Shown in pieces: positions 43,153-52,719 of a stretch of 64,000 nucleotides of DNA. The notes under the pieces were generated by a model. The model did no database searches, was not told where the DNA came from, and saw nothing but the letters and a program-made list of their open reading frames with translations. The translations under genes were made by a program, and so were the position numbers. Numbering within the stretch: position 1 is the first letter of the stretch; each line of letters starts with the position of its first letter. This DNA comes from Roseimicrobium gellanilyticum. Lineage in GTDB: Bacteria > Verrucomicrobiota > Verrucomicrobiia > Verrucomicrobiales > Verrucomicrobiaceae. The stretch lies in contig NZ_QNRR01000013.1 of the NCBI RefSeq assembly GCF_003315205.1, forward strand, positions 1-64,000. Reading direction: 5' to 3'.

Positions 43153-45216
43153 ATGAGCACTGTACCCGCGCGACATTATGATGTGGTCATCCTCGGCGGT
43201 GGATTCGCCGGCGTGTACTGCGCCCAACAAGCGACGAAGCGGCTGAAAGGCACCGGCAAAACCGTGGCGCTCATCGCGGCTGAAAATCACATGGTCTTCC
43301 AGCCCATGCTGCCGGAGGTGGTGGGTGGCTCGCTCTCGCCCCGTCACGTGGTAAATCCCATCCGCCTCATCTGTCCCCGGGCGGATGTCTTGAAGGGCAC
43401 CGTCTTTGCCCTGGATCTGCACCACAAAACACTCACGCTCACCGGTGGCCAGTTCACCCCCGATGTGAAGGTCACCTTCGACCACCTCGTGCTGTGCCTG
43501 GGCGCGGACGTGGATGTGAGCCGCATCCCCGGCATGGCCGAGCACGCCTACCTGATGCGGAATGTGGGTGACGCCATGAAGCTGCGTGCCGCCATCATCT
43601 CCCGCATGGAAGAGGCGAACCTCATTTCCGATGAAACGACACGCCGCAAGCTGCTGAACTTCGTGGTGGTGGGTGGCGGCTACTCCGGGGTGGAGACCGC
43701 CGGCCAGATCATGGACCTGCTGCACAGCGTGTCCAAGTTCTACGAGAACATCAAGCCCGAGGACTTCAGCGTCAGCCTGATTCACAGTGGGGAGCATCTG
43801 CTGCCCATGCTGAGCACCTCCCTGGCGACCTACACGGAGAAGAAACTCTCCGAGATGGGCGTGAAGCTCATGCTGAAACAGCGCGTGCGCTCCGTGACAG
43901 CCCGCTTTGTCGTACTGGAGGACGGCACCAAGCTGGAAGCCACCAGCGTGGTCTGCACCGTGGGGAATGCGCCTCATCCGCTCATCGTACGCCTGGGCCA
44001 GCAACGAGCACTCACCGTGGAACGAAACAAGGTGATGGTGAATCCCACCGGACAGGCGCTGGGCCAGACCCACGTGTGGAGTGCCGGGGACTGCGCCAGC
44101 TTTCCCAAGTCAGGCGGAGGAAGCTGCCCGGAAACGGCGCAGTTCGCCTACCGGCAGGGTCTCATGATCGGCGACAATATCGCGCTGGCCATGAAGGGCG
44201 AAATGCTCAAGACCTTTGACTTCAAGGGGCTTGGCGAGCTGGCCTCCATCGGCCACCGCAGCGCTGTGGCGAACATGATGGGCTTCAACTTCTCCGGCAT
44301 CCTCGCCTGGTTCATGTGGCGCACGGTGTACCTGATGAAGCTGCCCGGACTCGACCGCAAACTGCGGGTGATGACGGAGTGGACCTTCGACCTCTTCTTC
44401 CCTCGCGATATCAACCTGCTCACACCGCAATACTCCTCTCCCATGGAGGAGATGCATCTGGAGGCCGGGGACATCCTCTTCCTCAGCGGTGAGCCGGCGC
44501 AATCTTTCTATGCGGTAAAACAGGGCCGGGTGAACATCACCGACGACAAGAACGAAGTGGTGAAGTCTGCGACGAAAGGCGACCACTTTGGCGAGCGCGC
44601 CCTGCTGGGCGACCGCATCTGGCGCTTCAATGCCACGGCCATGGAACCCACCACCCTGGTGGCCATCAGCGCGCGTACGTTCGACAAGCTCGTGTCCTCC
44701 ATTGGCTCGCTGAGCCAGCTCTTCAAACGCACCGCAGAGACGTACGACCGTCCGCAGGACATCGAGCACGTGCTGGCCAAGCTCCCCCAGCGCTGCCGCA
44801 GCGGCGTGGCGCGGGATCTGATGATCACGGACGTAGCCGTGCTGCGTGAGGACGGCATGCTGAGTGAAGCGCTCGAGCTCTTCCAGAAGGAACGGCACAG
44901 CACCTACCCGGTGGTGGATGCGTCCGGTCATGTGCGTGGCGTGCTGCGCCGGAACGAGTGCTACCAATGGCTGAAGCACCATGCCATGGATGAGAAGGCC
45001 CGAGTCCGCGACCTCCCGCTGCACCGCCCCCTTTTCATCGCGCCGGACATGCCCCTTCCTGATGTCTTCGAGACCCTGATCCGCACCGGTGCCAGCAAGG
45101 CGATCATCAGCGGTTCGGACTTCAAGCTGCAGGGGATGCTCACACTCTTTGACCTGCTCACCTGCCCTGTGACTCCGGAAGCGACCCCGGCCGAGGTCGC
45201 GGTGCCTGTGATGTGA
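43153..45216 (+). CDS. Type II NADH dehydrogenase fused to cyclic-nucleotide-binding and CBS domains
   Basis: A 687-residue fusion. Residues 1-400 are an NDH-2 (quinone-reducing NADH dehydrogenase): FAD motif VVILGGGFAGVYCAQ (11-25), NADH motif VVVGGGYSGVETAG (near 169-182), and SAGDCASFP. A C-terminal membrane-associating helix follows (about 375-395, GILAWFMWRTVYL). Residues about 430-510 match a cyclic nucleotide-binding fold (LEAGDILFLSGEPAQSFYAVKQGRVNI, GDHFGERALLGD). Residues about 555-670 hold a CBS-pair-like region (ARDLMITDVAVLREDGMLSEALELFQKERHSTYPVVD). The start 43153 was chosen for the standard NDH-2 start. The two sensor modules suggest the enzyme is controlled by a nucleotide. 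Such a three-part fusion is unusual. Confidence 0.9.
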   Translation: MSTVPARHYDVVILGGGFAGVYCAQQATKRLKGTGKTVALIAAENHMVFQPMLPEVVGGSLSPRHVVNPIRLICPRADVLKGTVFALDLHHKTLTLTGGQFTPDVKVTFDHLVLCLGADVDVSRIPGMAEHAYLMRNVGDAMKLRAAIISRMEEANLISDETTRRKLLNFVVVGGGYSGVETAGQIMDLLHSVSKFYENIKPEDFSVSLIHSGEHLLPMLSTSLATYTEKKLSEMGVKLMLKQRVRSVTARFVVLEDGTKLEATSVVCTVGNAPHPLIVRLGQQRALTVERNKVMVNPTGQALGQTHVWSAGDCASFPKSGGGSCPETAQFAYRQGLMIGDNIALAMKGEMLKTFDFKGLGELASIGHRSAVANMMGFNFSGILAWFMWRTVYLMKLPGLDRKLRVMTEWTFDLFFPRDINLLTPQYSSPMEEMHLEAGDILFLSGEPAQSFYAVKQGRVNITDDKNEVVKSATKGDHFGERALLGDRIWRFNATAMEPTTLVAISARTFDKLVSSIGSLSQLFKRTAETYDRPQDIEHVLAKLPQRCRSGVARDLMITDVAVLREDGMLSEALELFQKERHSTYPVVDASGHVRGVLRRNECYQWLKHHAMDEKARVRDLPLHRPLFIAPDMPLPDVFETLIRTGASKAIISGSDFKLQGMLTLFDLLTCPVTPEATPAEVAVPVM

Positions 45217-45291
45217 CCTTGCCACAGCGCGATTGCGGGGCGAAACATCGGACCTCCGCATTACCTTCCCCCGCTCCGCCCAGTCTTGTCC

Positions 45292-46254
45292 ATGCTCGCC
45301 TACTACCTGCACGACCTCAGCCCTGTCATCATTCAGTTCAGCGAAAAGTTCAAGATCCACTGGTACGGGCTGGCGTATGTGATGGGCTTCTACTGCTGCT
45401 ACCTGGTGATGGTACACCTGGCGAAGAAGGGTCTCGGCTCGCTGAAGCCGGATCAGGTTGGGGACTTCATCACCTTCGCGGCGCTCTTCGGCGTGGTGCT
45501 CGGCGGCCGCCTCGGGTACATGCTGCTGTACAATTTTGAGGGATTCATCCGCAATCCGATTTCCCTCTTCCGGCTGTGGGATGGCGGCATGGCAAGCCAC
45601 GGCGGCATCGCGGGGCTGGCGCTCTTTTCCCTCTGGTTTGCAAAGCGGCACAAGATTTCCTGGACTGGCATTGGTGACAATCTCGTGGTCGGCTCGCCGC
45701 TGGGTATTCTCTTCGGTCGCCTGGCGAACTTCATCAACGGCGAGCTGTACGGAAGAAAAACCGATGTGTCGTGGGCGATGAAGTTCCCCACGGAAGTGCA
45801 CGATCCCAAGTTTCCACAGATCGCACCATCGGACTTGGGCATCTCGGCCGCAGGCGATGTCTTCCCAAAGCACAGCAACGAAATCGTGGCCCTGGCGAAA
45901 AGCACGCCAGATGGCCTGCAGAAGCTGCAGGAGGTGCTGACCCCGCGCCACCCTTCGCAACTCTACGAAGCCGCATGCGAGGGTCTGCTCCTCTTCCTTG
46001 TGCTCTATTTTGTGCGGGTGAAGTTCAAGAATCTGCCGAACGGCGTGCTGACCGGCCTGTTCTTCATCCTCTACGCCATCAGCCGCATTTCCGTGGAAAC
46101 CCTCCGGGAGCCCGACTCTGAACTCATGCTGTACGACACCCTCACCAAGGGCCAGTTCTACTCCATCTTCATGATCGCCATTGGTCTGGCCTTCCTGATC
46201 TTCGGCTTCAAGTGGGGGCAACGCCCAGGCGTGCGCACGGCGGAAGGAAAGTAG
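45292..46254 (+). CDS. lgt: Prolipoprotein diacylglyceryl transferase
   Basis: A 320-residue multi-pass inner-membrane enzyme that transfers diacylglycerol from phosphatidylglycerol to the lipobox cysteine of prolipoproteins. Seven hydrophobic stretches are apparent. The signature region is GGRLGYMLLYNFEGF, WDGGMASHGGIAGL and GRLANFINGELYGRKTD, and the conserved C-terminal YEAACEG and RISVE. ATG 45292 is preferred to a TTG at 45286. The final codons (Gly-Lys-stop) are provided by the left arm of the repeat at 46247-46396. Several lipoproteins in this window are predicted substrates. Confidence 0.95.
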   Translation: MLAYYLHDLSPVIIQFSEKFKIHWYGLAYVMGFYCCYLVMVHLAKKGLGSLKPDQVGDFITFAALFGVVLGGRLGYMLLYNFEGFIRNPISLFRLWDGGMASHGGIAGLALFSLWFAKRHKISWTGIGDNLVVGSPLGILFGRLANFINGELYGRKTDVSWAMKFPTEVHDPKFPQIAPSDLGISAAGDVFPKHSNEIVALAKSTPDGLQKLQEVLTPRHPSQLYEAACEGLLLFLVLYFVRVKFKNLPNGVLTGLFFILYAISRISVETLREPDSELMLYDTLTKGQFYSIFMIAIGLAFLIFGFKWGQRPGVRTAEGK

Positions 46255-46396
46255 TCCGCTGGGCTTCGGCGGTCGGGCGAAAAGCCTGCAAGACTTACTC
46301 CTTCCCCCGGCTAAAGCGGAGATAGGCCCTCGTCCCTTTCCCCAGAAGGCTCAAGCATCTCGCCCCACCGCCGCCGGAGCCCGGCGGACTACTTTC
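46247..46396. mobile_element. MITE-like element; left arm contains lgt stop codon
   Basis: The left arm GAAAGTAGTCCGCTGGGCTT... (46247-46279) and right arm 46361-46396 are inverted copies with few mismatches, 150 bp end to end. The lgt stop codon (46252-46254) lies in the left arm. A solo copy of the arm is at 33571-33597. There is no gene inside. Confidence 0.75.
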
Positions 46397-46471
46397 TGTA
46401 TTGAGCGAAACGCACCCAAGCTCGGTCTGAAAGTGACCGGCTGGCTCCGGCGTGTTATGCTTTCCCCTGTC

Positions 46472-47677
46472 ATGAAGCCCCGATTCCTGCCGTTCCTGGC
46501 CACTGCGCTTTGCCTGCTGCCCTCCTTCCTTCGTGCTGCCGAAGCTGAATCCAAGCCGGAAGAGTCGAAGCTGCCGCACACGGATTTCGTCCGCTTTCAG
46601 GAGGATAAGAAAGGTGCGCAACTCCAGACGGCCGTCGCCACCTATCGAAACAACCGTGGTGTGGTGGTGGACCTCATTGGCGCCATCCACATCGGAGACA
46701 AGAACTACTACGATGTGCTGAACGCCTACTTCGAGGACTACGATGCCCTCCTCTATGAAATGGTGGGCGATCCGGTGGAGCAGTATCAGGAGCCTGAGGA
46801 TCTCCCTGAGCCAGCACCTCAGCGCGGAAAGAAAGACCCGCTGCCCCTCAAGAAGCTGAAGCCGAAAGCGCCGTCCACCACGCCTGCAAAGCCGCAAACG
46901 GAGGGTGAGTTCGACGCCGAGCAGCGCGTCAAAGATCTGGAGGCCTACATCCAAAGGGGCAAGTCCGAGCCCATCTCGCCCTCCAACTACGAGGCAGAAG
47001 CGGCAGCTCGCGACAAACTCCGCTGGCTGAACCCCATGTACGACATGCTGAAGAACACACTGAAGCTGGAGGCGCAGATCGATTGCATCGACTACACCCG
47101 GCCGAACTTCGTGCATGCGGACATGACGGCCCGAGCCTTTGCCGCAAAGCAGGAAGAACGGGGCGAAGGCTTCATCCAACTGTGGATGCGCATGGCCAGG
47201 GCTCAGGCACTGGCCCCGGCCCCAAACTACAAGGACCCGGGACTGCTCAAGGTCCTGGAGATCCTCTGCCGTCCCGACAGCGCCACGGAACTGAAGCGCC
47301 TGATGGGTCGCATGTTTGATGCCGTAGAGACGGTGATGTCAGGCATGGAAGGACCGGAAGGCTCGGTGATCATCTCTGATCGCAACAAGGTGGCCCTCGA
47401 AGTACTGAAGATTCACCTTGGCCTGAACAAGAAAAAGTTCGGCATTTTCTACGGAGCCGCGCACCTGCCGGACATGGAGAAGCGCCTGGTCGACATGGGC
47501 TTCACCTTGGAAAAAGTGGAATGGATCACCGCATGGGATCTGCCGCCTGAGCCACCTCCTTTCAAGAGAGAGGCCAAGCCGAAGGCGGAACAGAAATCTG
47601 CCCAGCCGGGCGCACCCTCCACCACCCCGGCCACACCTGAAGCAGTCAAGCCTGCACCTGCCGTCGAAGCCAAATAG
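46472..47677 (+). CDS. TraB/GumN-like secreted protein
   Basis: A 401-residue protein. ATG 46472 gives a Sec signal MKPRFLPFLATALCLLPSFLRAAEAE. The mature protein has TraB-domain hallmarks: VDLIGAIHIGDKNYYDVLNAYFEDYDALLYEMVGD near residue 60-95 and FGIFYGAAHLPDMEKRL near 325-340, each with the conserved His of this metal-dependent hydrolase-like fold. Inserted between them is a Pro/Lys-rich region of about 60 residues. The C-terminus is a Pro/Ala/Lys tail. Function of secreted TraB proteins is not well defined; a protease or hydrolase role is possible. Confidence 0.8.
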   Translation: MKPRFLPFLATALCLLPSFLRAAEAESKPEESKLPHTDFVRFQEDKKGAQLQTAVATYRNNRGVVVDLIGAIHIGDKNYYDVLNAYFEDYDALLYEMVGDPVEQYQEPEDLPEPAPQRGKKDPLPLKKLKPKAPSTTPAKPQTEGEFDAEQRVKDLEAYIQRGKSEPISPSNYEAEAAARDKLRWLNPMYDMLKNTLKLEAQIDCIDYTRPNFVHADMTARAFAAKQEERGEGFIQLWMRMARAQALAPAPNYKDPGLLKVLEILCRPDSATELKRLMGRMFDAVETVMSGMEGPEGSVIISDRNKVALEVLKIHLGLNKKKFGIFYGAAHLPDMEKRLVDMGFTLEKVEWITAWDLPPEPPPFKREAKPKAEQKSAQPGAPSTTPATPEAVKPAPAVEAK

Positions 47678-47759
47678 ACAGCGGCATCCCCCCATTCCCG
47701 CCTTGCAGGAGGCCTTGAACGCGGCTTGAGACACAGTCCGCTCCACGGAATCATCTTTC

Positions 47760-48551
47760 ATGCTCACGGACAGTCACGCTCACCTCGCCTCCAAGCAGTT
47801 CGCCAACGAAGTGCCGGACCTCATCAACCGCGCCCGTGCCGCGGGGGTTTCACGCATCATCTGCATCGGCACCACCCTGGAGGATGCGAAGCAGGTGCTG
47901 GAGATCGCGAACACGTATGAGGAAGTCTACGCCACGGTGGGCATCCACCCCTGTGATGCGGACACCGTGACGGATGCGAAATTCACCGAGGAACTGCGCG
48001 CCCTCGCCGATCATCCCAAGGTGGTGGGCATTGGCGAGATCGGCCTCGACTACTATCACAAGCCGCCGGAAGGATTCTCTGAACAACAATGGAAGCAACA
48101 CCAGGCCTTCGTGCTGGAGCAGCAGCTCGCACTCGCCGCGGACATGGGCTTCAACGTGGTGCTGCACAATCGCGAGAGCTTTGATGACCTCGTGGCGCAT
48201 GTGCTGCCGTGGTCCGGAAAACTGCGTGGTGTCTTCCACTGCTTCACCGGCAACTCGGAGCAGGCCCTTCCGTTGATTGAGAAGGGTCACCTCGTGAGCT
48301 TCACAGGGATTGTCACCTTCAAGAATGGTCAAATCATCCAAGAGTGCGCCAAGGCTGTGCCTGCTCATGGATTCATGCTGGAAACGGATTGCCCCTATCT
48401 GGCACCGATGCCGCATCGTGGGAAACGCAATGAACCCGGCTATGTGGCGCACACGGCCGAATTCGTAGCGAATCTCCGTAGCGTGAGCGTGGATGAACTC
48501 GCGCGGAGGACGAGCGAGAATGCGACGCTTTTCTTCAAGAGGAGGAAGTAA
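47760..48551 (+). CDS. TatD family DNase/hydrolase
   Basis: A 263-residue metal-dependent hydrolase with TIM-barrel fold. Metal ligands are evident: DSHAHL near the N-terminus, GEIGLDYYHK near residue 98, NVVLHNRESFDD, GVFHCFTGN and LETDCPYLAP near 205. Length and order fit the YcfH/TatD group. Cytoplasmic. Characterised members are 3'-5' DNases. The upstream TraB-like gene ends 82 bp earlier, so co-transcription is possible. Confidence 0.93.
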   Translation: MLTDSHAHLASKQFANEVPDLINRARAAGVSRIICIGTTLEDAKQVLEIANTYEEVYATVGIHPCDADTVTDAKFTEELRALADHPKVVGIGEIGLDYYHKPPEGFSEQQWKQHQAFVLEQQLALAADMGFNVVLHNRESFDDLVAHVLPWSGKLRGVFHCFTGNSEQALPLIEKGHLVSFTGIVTFKNGQIIQECAKAVPAHGFMLETDCPYLAPMPHRGKRNEPGYVAHTAEFVANLRSVSVDELARRTSENATLFFKRRK

Positions 48552-48919
48552 AGCATCTCCATGTGCGCCATGGCCACATACCAGCGGACCATATCGCTCT
48601 CAAAGAAGGAACACGATGATTGGCCCAAGCAGCAATGAACTGCGCTTTGCGTCGTGGAGTGCGGCGGCAAGCGCTAAGGCGCGACGCCGCTTTGAACGAA
48701 GCGCCCGGACATTCGACACACCGAACCACACGCCAACATCCACCCTTCATGATGGCGCAGGTGTTGGAACGCGGACACAAAGCTGCACATCAACACCTCC
48801 GGCAAAAGCGGTGTCGCGCTTGAAGCTTGCCACCGCACTCCAAGACGCAAAGCGCTCCATCACCATCCACCGTCATTTCACTGCGCACCGCGCTGCCATG
48901 TCGAGAGCCTGCCAGTTGC
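48552..48919. other. 368-bp intergenic region dominated by one repeat
   Basis: Contains the inverted-arm element at 48642-48855 between convergent genes. No gene is seen outside it. Confidence 0.6.
48642..48855. mobile_element. MITE-like element with ~50-bp inverted arms
   Basis: The left arm 48642-48693 (GCGCTTTGCGTCGTGGAGTG...) and right arm 48805-48855 are inverted copies over about 50 bp with around 10 differences. They enclose ~110 bp without a gene. It has the longest arms of the elements in this window. It could fold into a long cruciform or hairpin. No transposase seen. Confidence 0.75.
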
Positions 48920-51900
48920 TCACTTCCTCGCCAGCAAATACGCGAGCAGGTCATGCAAGTCCTTCTCCGGGATCAACTCCCCAAACCCCGCAGGCATCAG
49001 TGAGAACTCGCTGATCTGATCTTCCGTGATGTCCGCTTTGGGAATCGCATGTTCCTGCCCGGCAGCATCCGCGAAGTACTGCACGCCATCCTGCTCGCGG
49101 CGGAAGAGGCCAGTCATGAGATTGCCGTTCTTCTGCTTCACGAAATGCAAACGGAACGCAGGGTCTACGGCGCGGTTCGGATCGAGCAGGTCCTCCAGCA
49201 AACGCTCCGGCCCACGCGCACCGATGCCATCAAGCTGCGGCCCGACCAGATTTCCCGTAACACCGATGCGATGACAGATGGCACAGTTGATCTGGTAGAC
49301 CTGCTGTCCGTGCTTCTCATCCGGCTTGGCCGTGGCGAAAGACTTCAACCGCGCGGCAATGATGGACTTTGCAGCTTCATTGGTGGGCGGCAAGTGGGCC
49401 GTGACTTCGGACAGGCGCTTCGCAATTGTCGGCGCATTCAGTGCTTTCACCTTGCCGCTCACCAGAGGGTCTGCCAGCACTCGCGCAGGTGCGAGTGTCA
49501 GCAATTGCTCTGCACTTGCCGTCGTGCCCGCCAGCGCGGTGGCGAGCTTCACCTGCGCGCGGAATGGCAACGCGCGGAACGCCTTGCCCAGTTCCTCGGC
49601 AGCCTGCTTGGGGGTGTTCAGCACCGCGAAGACGGTGGCAGCCAGCTCTGCATCAGAGGCCAGCGAGGCCACCTGGGTGAAAGGCATATCCCGCAGAGTG
49701 CCGGCCATGCATTCCGCCAGCGCGCTACGCGTAGCGGCGCTGTAGCGTTCTTTGGCATCGAGTTTGCCGAGAAAAGCAAGGGCATCCGCCCCGGTGCCTT
49801 GTTCACTTGAAAGCTGGGCCAGCGCGCGGATGCGTTCATCACGACGATCCACATTCTGCGGCAGCGCCAGTACAGGAAGCGCGGGCTCAAATCCGCCCAC
49901 CGCCAGCCATGCAAAGGCACCAGCTGTATCACCATCGGATAGTTCCAGATATACCCTGCCACTGCCTCGTGGCAGCGTGTCATCTTTCCCAGCTCCCTCG
50001 GGTTTGGTGGCGAGTTTCCATGTGACCTTCTGTGCCACATCATTCCGCGGAGGCTCTGCCTTGGCTAGTTCCTGTCCTGTGGTGGCATCGACGAGCCGCA
50101 CGAAGTTCTTGCCGTGCGATGGTGCGGCGGGGAATCCGTTGTGGCCGGCAATCCAAAAGGAGAACTGCTCGGGCAGGTCAAACGTGCCTGAGCGGAATGT
50201 CCCGGTGAATTTCTCTCCACCGGGGGGATGGCTGTCGAGCAACATGCGCTGCTGTTCGTCACCACACTTCACCATCTTGGCATGCCACGGATTGGGATTC
50301 GCAACCGTTGGAGGCTGCACCAGCTTCCACGCAGTGGGAGTGTCCTGCTTCAGTGAAGCCAGGAGCTTCTGGGTCAACTGCGCCGACCACGCCTGCATCG
50401 CGTCTCCTGATTTCGAGCCGCTCTTTTTCTGGCCTTCTCGAATCGCCTGATACAGGTCCAGTTGACCATCCATGTCGGCGGCGAAGTGCTCCTGCACCAA
50501 CGCAATCAGCTCCGCCTCGCGTGTGGCAGGAAGGTGCTTCGCGAGGTGTGTGATCTTCGCCGGCAGCTCGGGAGTGGCATTGCCCTTCTCCTTCACATAC
50601 TTGAGCAGCCACTCCGCGGACTCGCTGGTGGGAATTGAACAAGCTACAAAGGCAAGCTCATCATCGTGACGTGTCCTGGGGAATTTGAGATCTTCATATT
50701 TCTGAAAAGCGCCCGGTTGAGAGAGCCACGCACGCACAGCCATCCTCCACGCGAGGATGAGCGCAGGGTCCCCGGAATCATGCACGAGGAAGAGTTCCTT
50801 GCGCGCAGGGTCGCTGTCGTCATTCGAGGGATAGAGAATAAGCGGTGGATAGGGGTACTCCTCCGGATGCTGCACCATGGCCAGCGCACCAGCCCGCATG
50901 GAAAATCGACCGCGCGAGTCGAACTGCAGATTCGGCACCATGTGATCCCCCTCAAATCCGCGGCATCCAGGGAACCAGGTTTTCTTTTCTGCCATGGCGG
51001 TGATGCAGGCGACGGAGAGCCGTTCATGATCACCCTTCAAGACAGGTCCACCTACCATCAACGTACGCCCGATGCGCGATGCGATGGCTTCATCTCCCAA
51101 ACGGAAAGCCGCCCACATGGCGTGCACATCCTGGATGCCGATCCCATCGCCTTCATCGAGCTGCCACTTGGCATAGTCACTCACCACCGGCGCGTCCTCT
51201 GCTTCCGGCTTCCCGGTGATTTCCTCGCGCGCCAGTTGGAGAGCTGGGCGGCCGATGCGTGTGACCAGTTCTTCTGTGGCCAGATAACGTCGGGTGATAT
51301 TCGGAGAAGTGAGCTCCACCATCAGCTCGCCCGCCTTCTTCGCCGCGAGATTGCAATCCGTGAGCTTCCCCGTGTGCCCCTCCTTCACCACGCGCCAGAT
51401 GCGACCGCGCTCGCGATCGCGTCCGGGGTGATCCAACGCCACTTCGTAGTGGCCAATGATGCGATTGTAAAAATCCACGACATACAGCGCACTGTCCGGC
51501 CCCAGATGAAGATCCACCGGACGGAACCAGGGATCCGTGCTGGTCATGAAGTCCGGCTCTTCATTCGCCTTCGGAGTCGTGCCATTGAAGGTGACATGAT
51601 CATGATTCACCTTCGAGGTGACCGGATTGCCAAGGAAGGTGTGGTCATCCCACTCAGGCCCCCACACACCGCCATCCAGGTACACCACACCGGAGATACC
51701 AGTGCTGCCGTGCGAGTGCGCGCACATCACCGGAGCGTAACCGAGGCCATCATGTGGCTTTCCAAAACTCGGATAATACGCTCCGCGGATGAGCTGGTAG
51801 ATCGGCGAGCTGTGGCAGTCGGCAGAGTAGAGATTGCCCATCGAGTCCCAGCAGAGGCCAAAGGGATTCACCTGTCCTCTCGTCCAGATTTCCACCCGTG

Positions 51901-52603
51901 AGCCATCCGGCTTGAAGCGGAAGGTATTTCCGCTGTGCAGTTCGAGTGAGGATCCATCCTTCGCCTTCACATAGCTCGTGTTGTTGAAACCATGTGTGGC
52001 GTATACCCAGCCATCCAGACCAAGGCGCAGGCTCGAAATCATGCCGTGCGTGTCCTTCTCGTAGCCGAGCGGCCCAAGCACAATGGAGCGCTTATCGCAC
52101 TGACCGTCGCCATCCGTGTCCTCGAGATAGAGGATGTTCGGGATGCTCCACGCAATGCAGCCCTTTTTGTACGGCAGCACACCCGTGGGGATGTTCATAT
52201 CCTTCGCGAAAACCGTTACCTTGTCCGCACGGCCGTCGCCGTCAGTGTCCTCCAGAATGCGGATGCTGTCCCTAGAACCGGGAGCGGAGGTGGTGTCTGG
52301 CGACCACTTGTCCTTCGGCACCGCGTAGGGATACTCACGCGTGCTGCTCACCCAGAGACGGCCGCGCGCGTCGAAGGCCATGTTGATGGGCTTGCCTCCG
52401 ATCAGAGCTTCGTCTGCAAAAAGCTCCACGCGAAATCCCTCAGGCACCTTGAAGCCCTGCATCTCCTGATTGGGAGATTGTGGGTCACTGGCCCGCACGA
52501 GGTGGTCGTCCTGGCCGCGCAGGGATGCGGTCAGACTCAGGCCAAGGACAAAAATGACCGTGCACCATGGGCGGTACGGATGGGGACTTGATACCGGAAG
52601 CAT
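48920..52603 (-). CDS. PVC-type membrane-bound dehydrogenase with C-terminal heme-binding domain (second)
   Basis: A 1227-residue exported protein, larger relative of the one at 39672-43034. Sec signal about residues 12-30. The N-terminal propeller shows FKVPEGFRVELFADE, IRILEDTDGDGRADKVTVFA, LYLEDTDGDGQCDK (calcium-type DxDGDG loops) and VNPFGLCWDSMGNLYSADC. A middle region has HEAT-like and beta sections (FTGTFRSGTFDLPEQFSFWIAGHNGFP). The C-terminus carries a CAICH heme motif near residue 1110, with VGPQLDGIGARG and EFSLMPAGFGELI. Probably periplasmic sugar or alcohol oxidation. Substrate unknown. Monocistronic as far as seen. Confidence 0.88.
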   Translation of the reverse strand: MLPVSSPHPYRPWCTVIFVLGLSLTASLRGQDDHLVRASDPQSPNQEMQGFKVPEGFRVELFADEALIGGKPINMAFDARGRLWVSSTREYPYAVPKDKWSPDTTSAPGSRDSIRILEDTDGDGRADKVTVFAKDMNIPTGVLPYKKGCIAWSIPNILYLEDTDGDGQCDKRSIVLGPLGYEKDTHGMISSLRLGLDGWVYATHGFNNTSYVKAKDGSSLELHSGNTFRFKPDGSRVEIWTRGQVNPFGLCWDSMGNLYSADCHSSPIYQLIRGAYYPSFGKPHDGLGYAPVMCAHSHGSTGISGVVYLDGGVWGPEWDDHTFLGNPVTSKVNHDHVTFNGTTPKANEEPDFMTSTDPWFRPVDLHLGPDSALYVVDFYNRIIGHYEVALDHPGRDRERGRIWRVVKEGHTGKLTDCNLAAKKAGELMVELTSPNITRRYLATEELVTRIGRPALQLAREEITGKPEAEDAPVVSDYAKWQLDEGDGIGIQDVHAMWAAFRLGDEAIASRIGRTLMVGGPVLKGDHERLSVACITAMAEKKTWFPGCRGFEGDHMVPNLQFDSRGRFSMRAGALAMVQHPEEYPYPPLILYPSNDDSDPARKELFLVHDSGDPALILAWRMAVRAWLSQPGAFQKYEDLKFPRTRHDDELAFVACSIPTSESAEWLLKYVKEKGNATPELPAKITHLAKHLPATREAELIALVQEHFAADMDGQLDLYQAIREGQKKSGSKSGDAMQAWSAQLTQKLLASLKQDTPTAWKLVQPPTVANPNPWHAKMVKCGDEQQRMLLDSHPPGGEKFTGTFRSGTFDLPEQFSFWIAGHNGFPAAPSHGKNFVRLVDATTGQELAKAEPPRNDVAQKVTWKLATKPEGAGKDDTLPRGSGRVYLELSDGDTAGAFAWLAVGGFEPALPVLALPQNVDRRDERIRALAQLSSEQGTGADALAFLGKLDAKERYSAATRSALAECMAGTLRDMPFTQVASLASDAELAATVFAVLNTPKQAAEELGKAFRALPFRAQVKLATALAGTTASAEQLLTLAPARVLADPLVSGKVKALNAPTIAKRLSEVTAHLPPTNEAAKSIIAARLKSFATAKPDEKHGQQVYQINCAICHRIGVTGNLVGPQLDGIGARGPERLLEDLLDPNRAVDPAFRLHFVKQKNGNLMTGLFRREQDGVQYFADAAGQEHAIPKADITEDQISEFSLMPAGFGELIPEKDLHDLLAYLLARK

Positions 52604-52719
52604 GACTTGTGAATACGGGAGGCTTCAACGCAGGTTTCAGTGCCTTTCCTAACGCCGTTGGTTCAGTGCGGAACGGAAATTTTCATCGACAATTCATCCC
52701 ATACTCCGACTATGGCATC

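Noticed and set aside
44110-46221. 703-codon minus-strand open frame
   Set aside because: Antisense to the NDH-2 fusion and lgt, both with full motifs.
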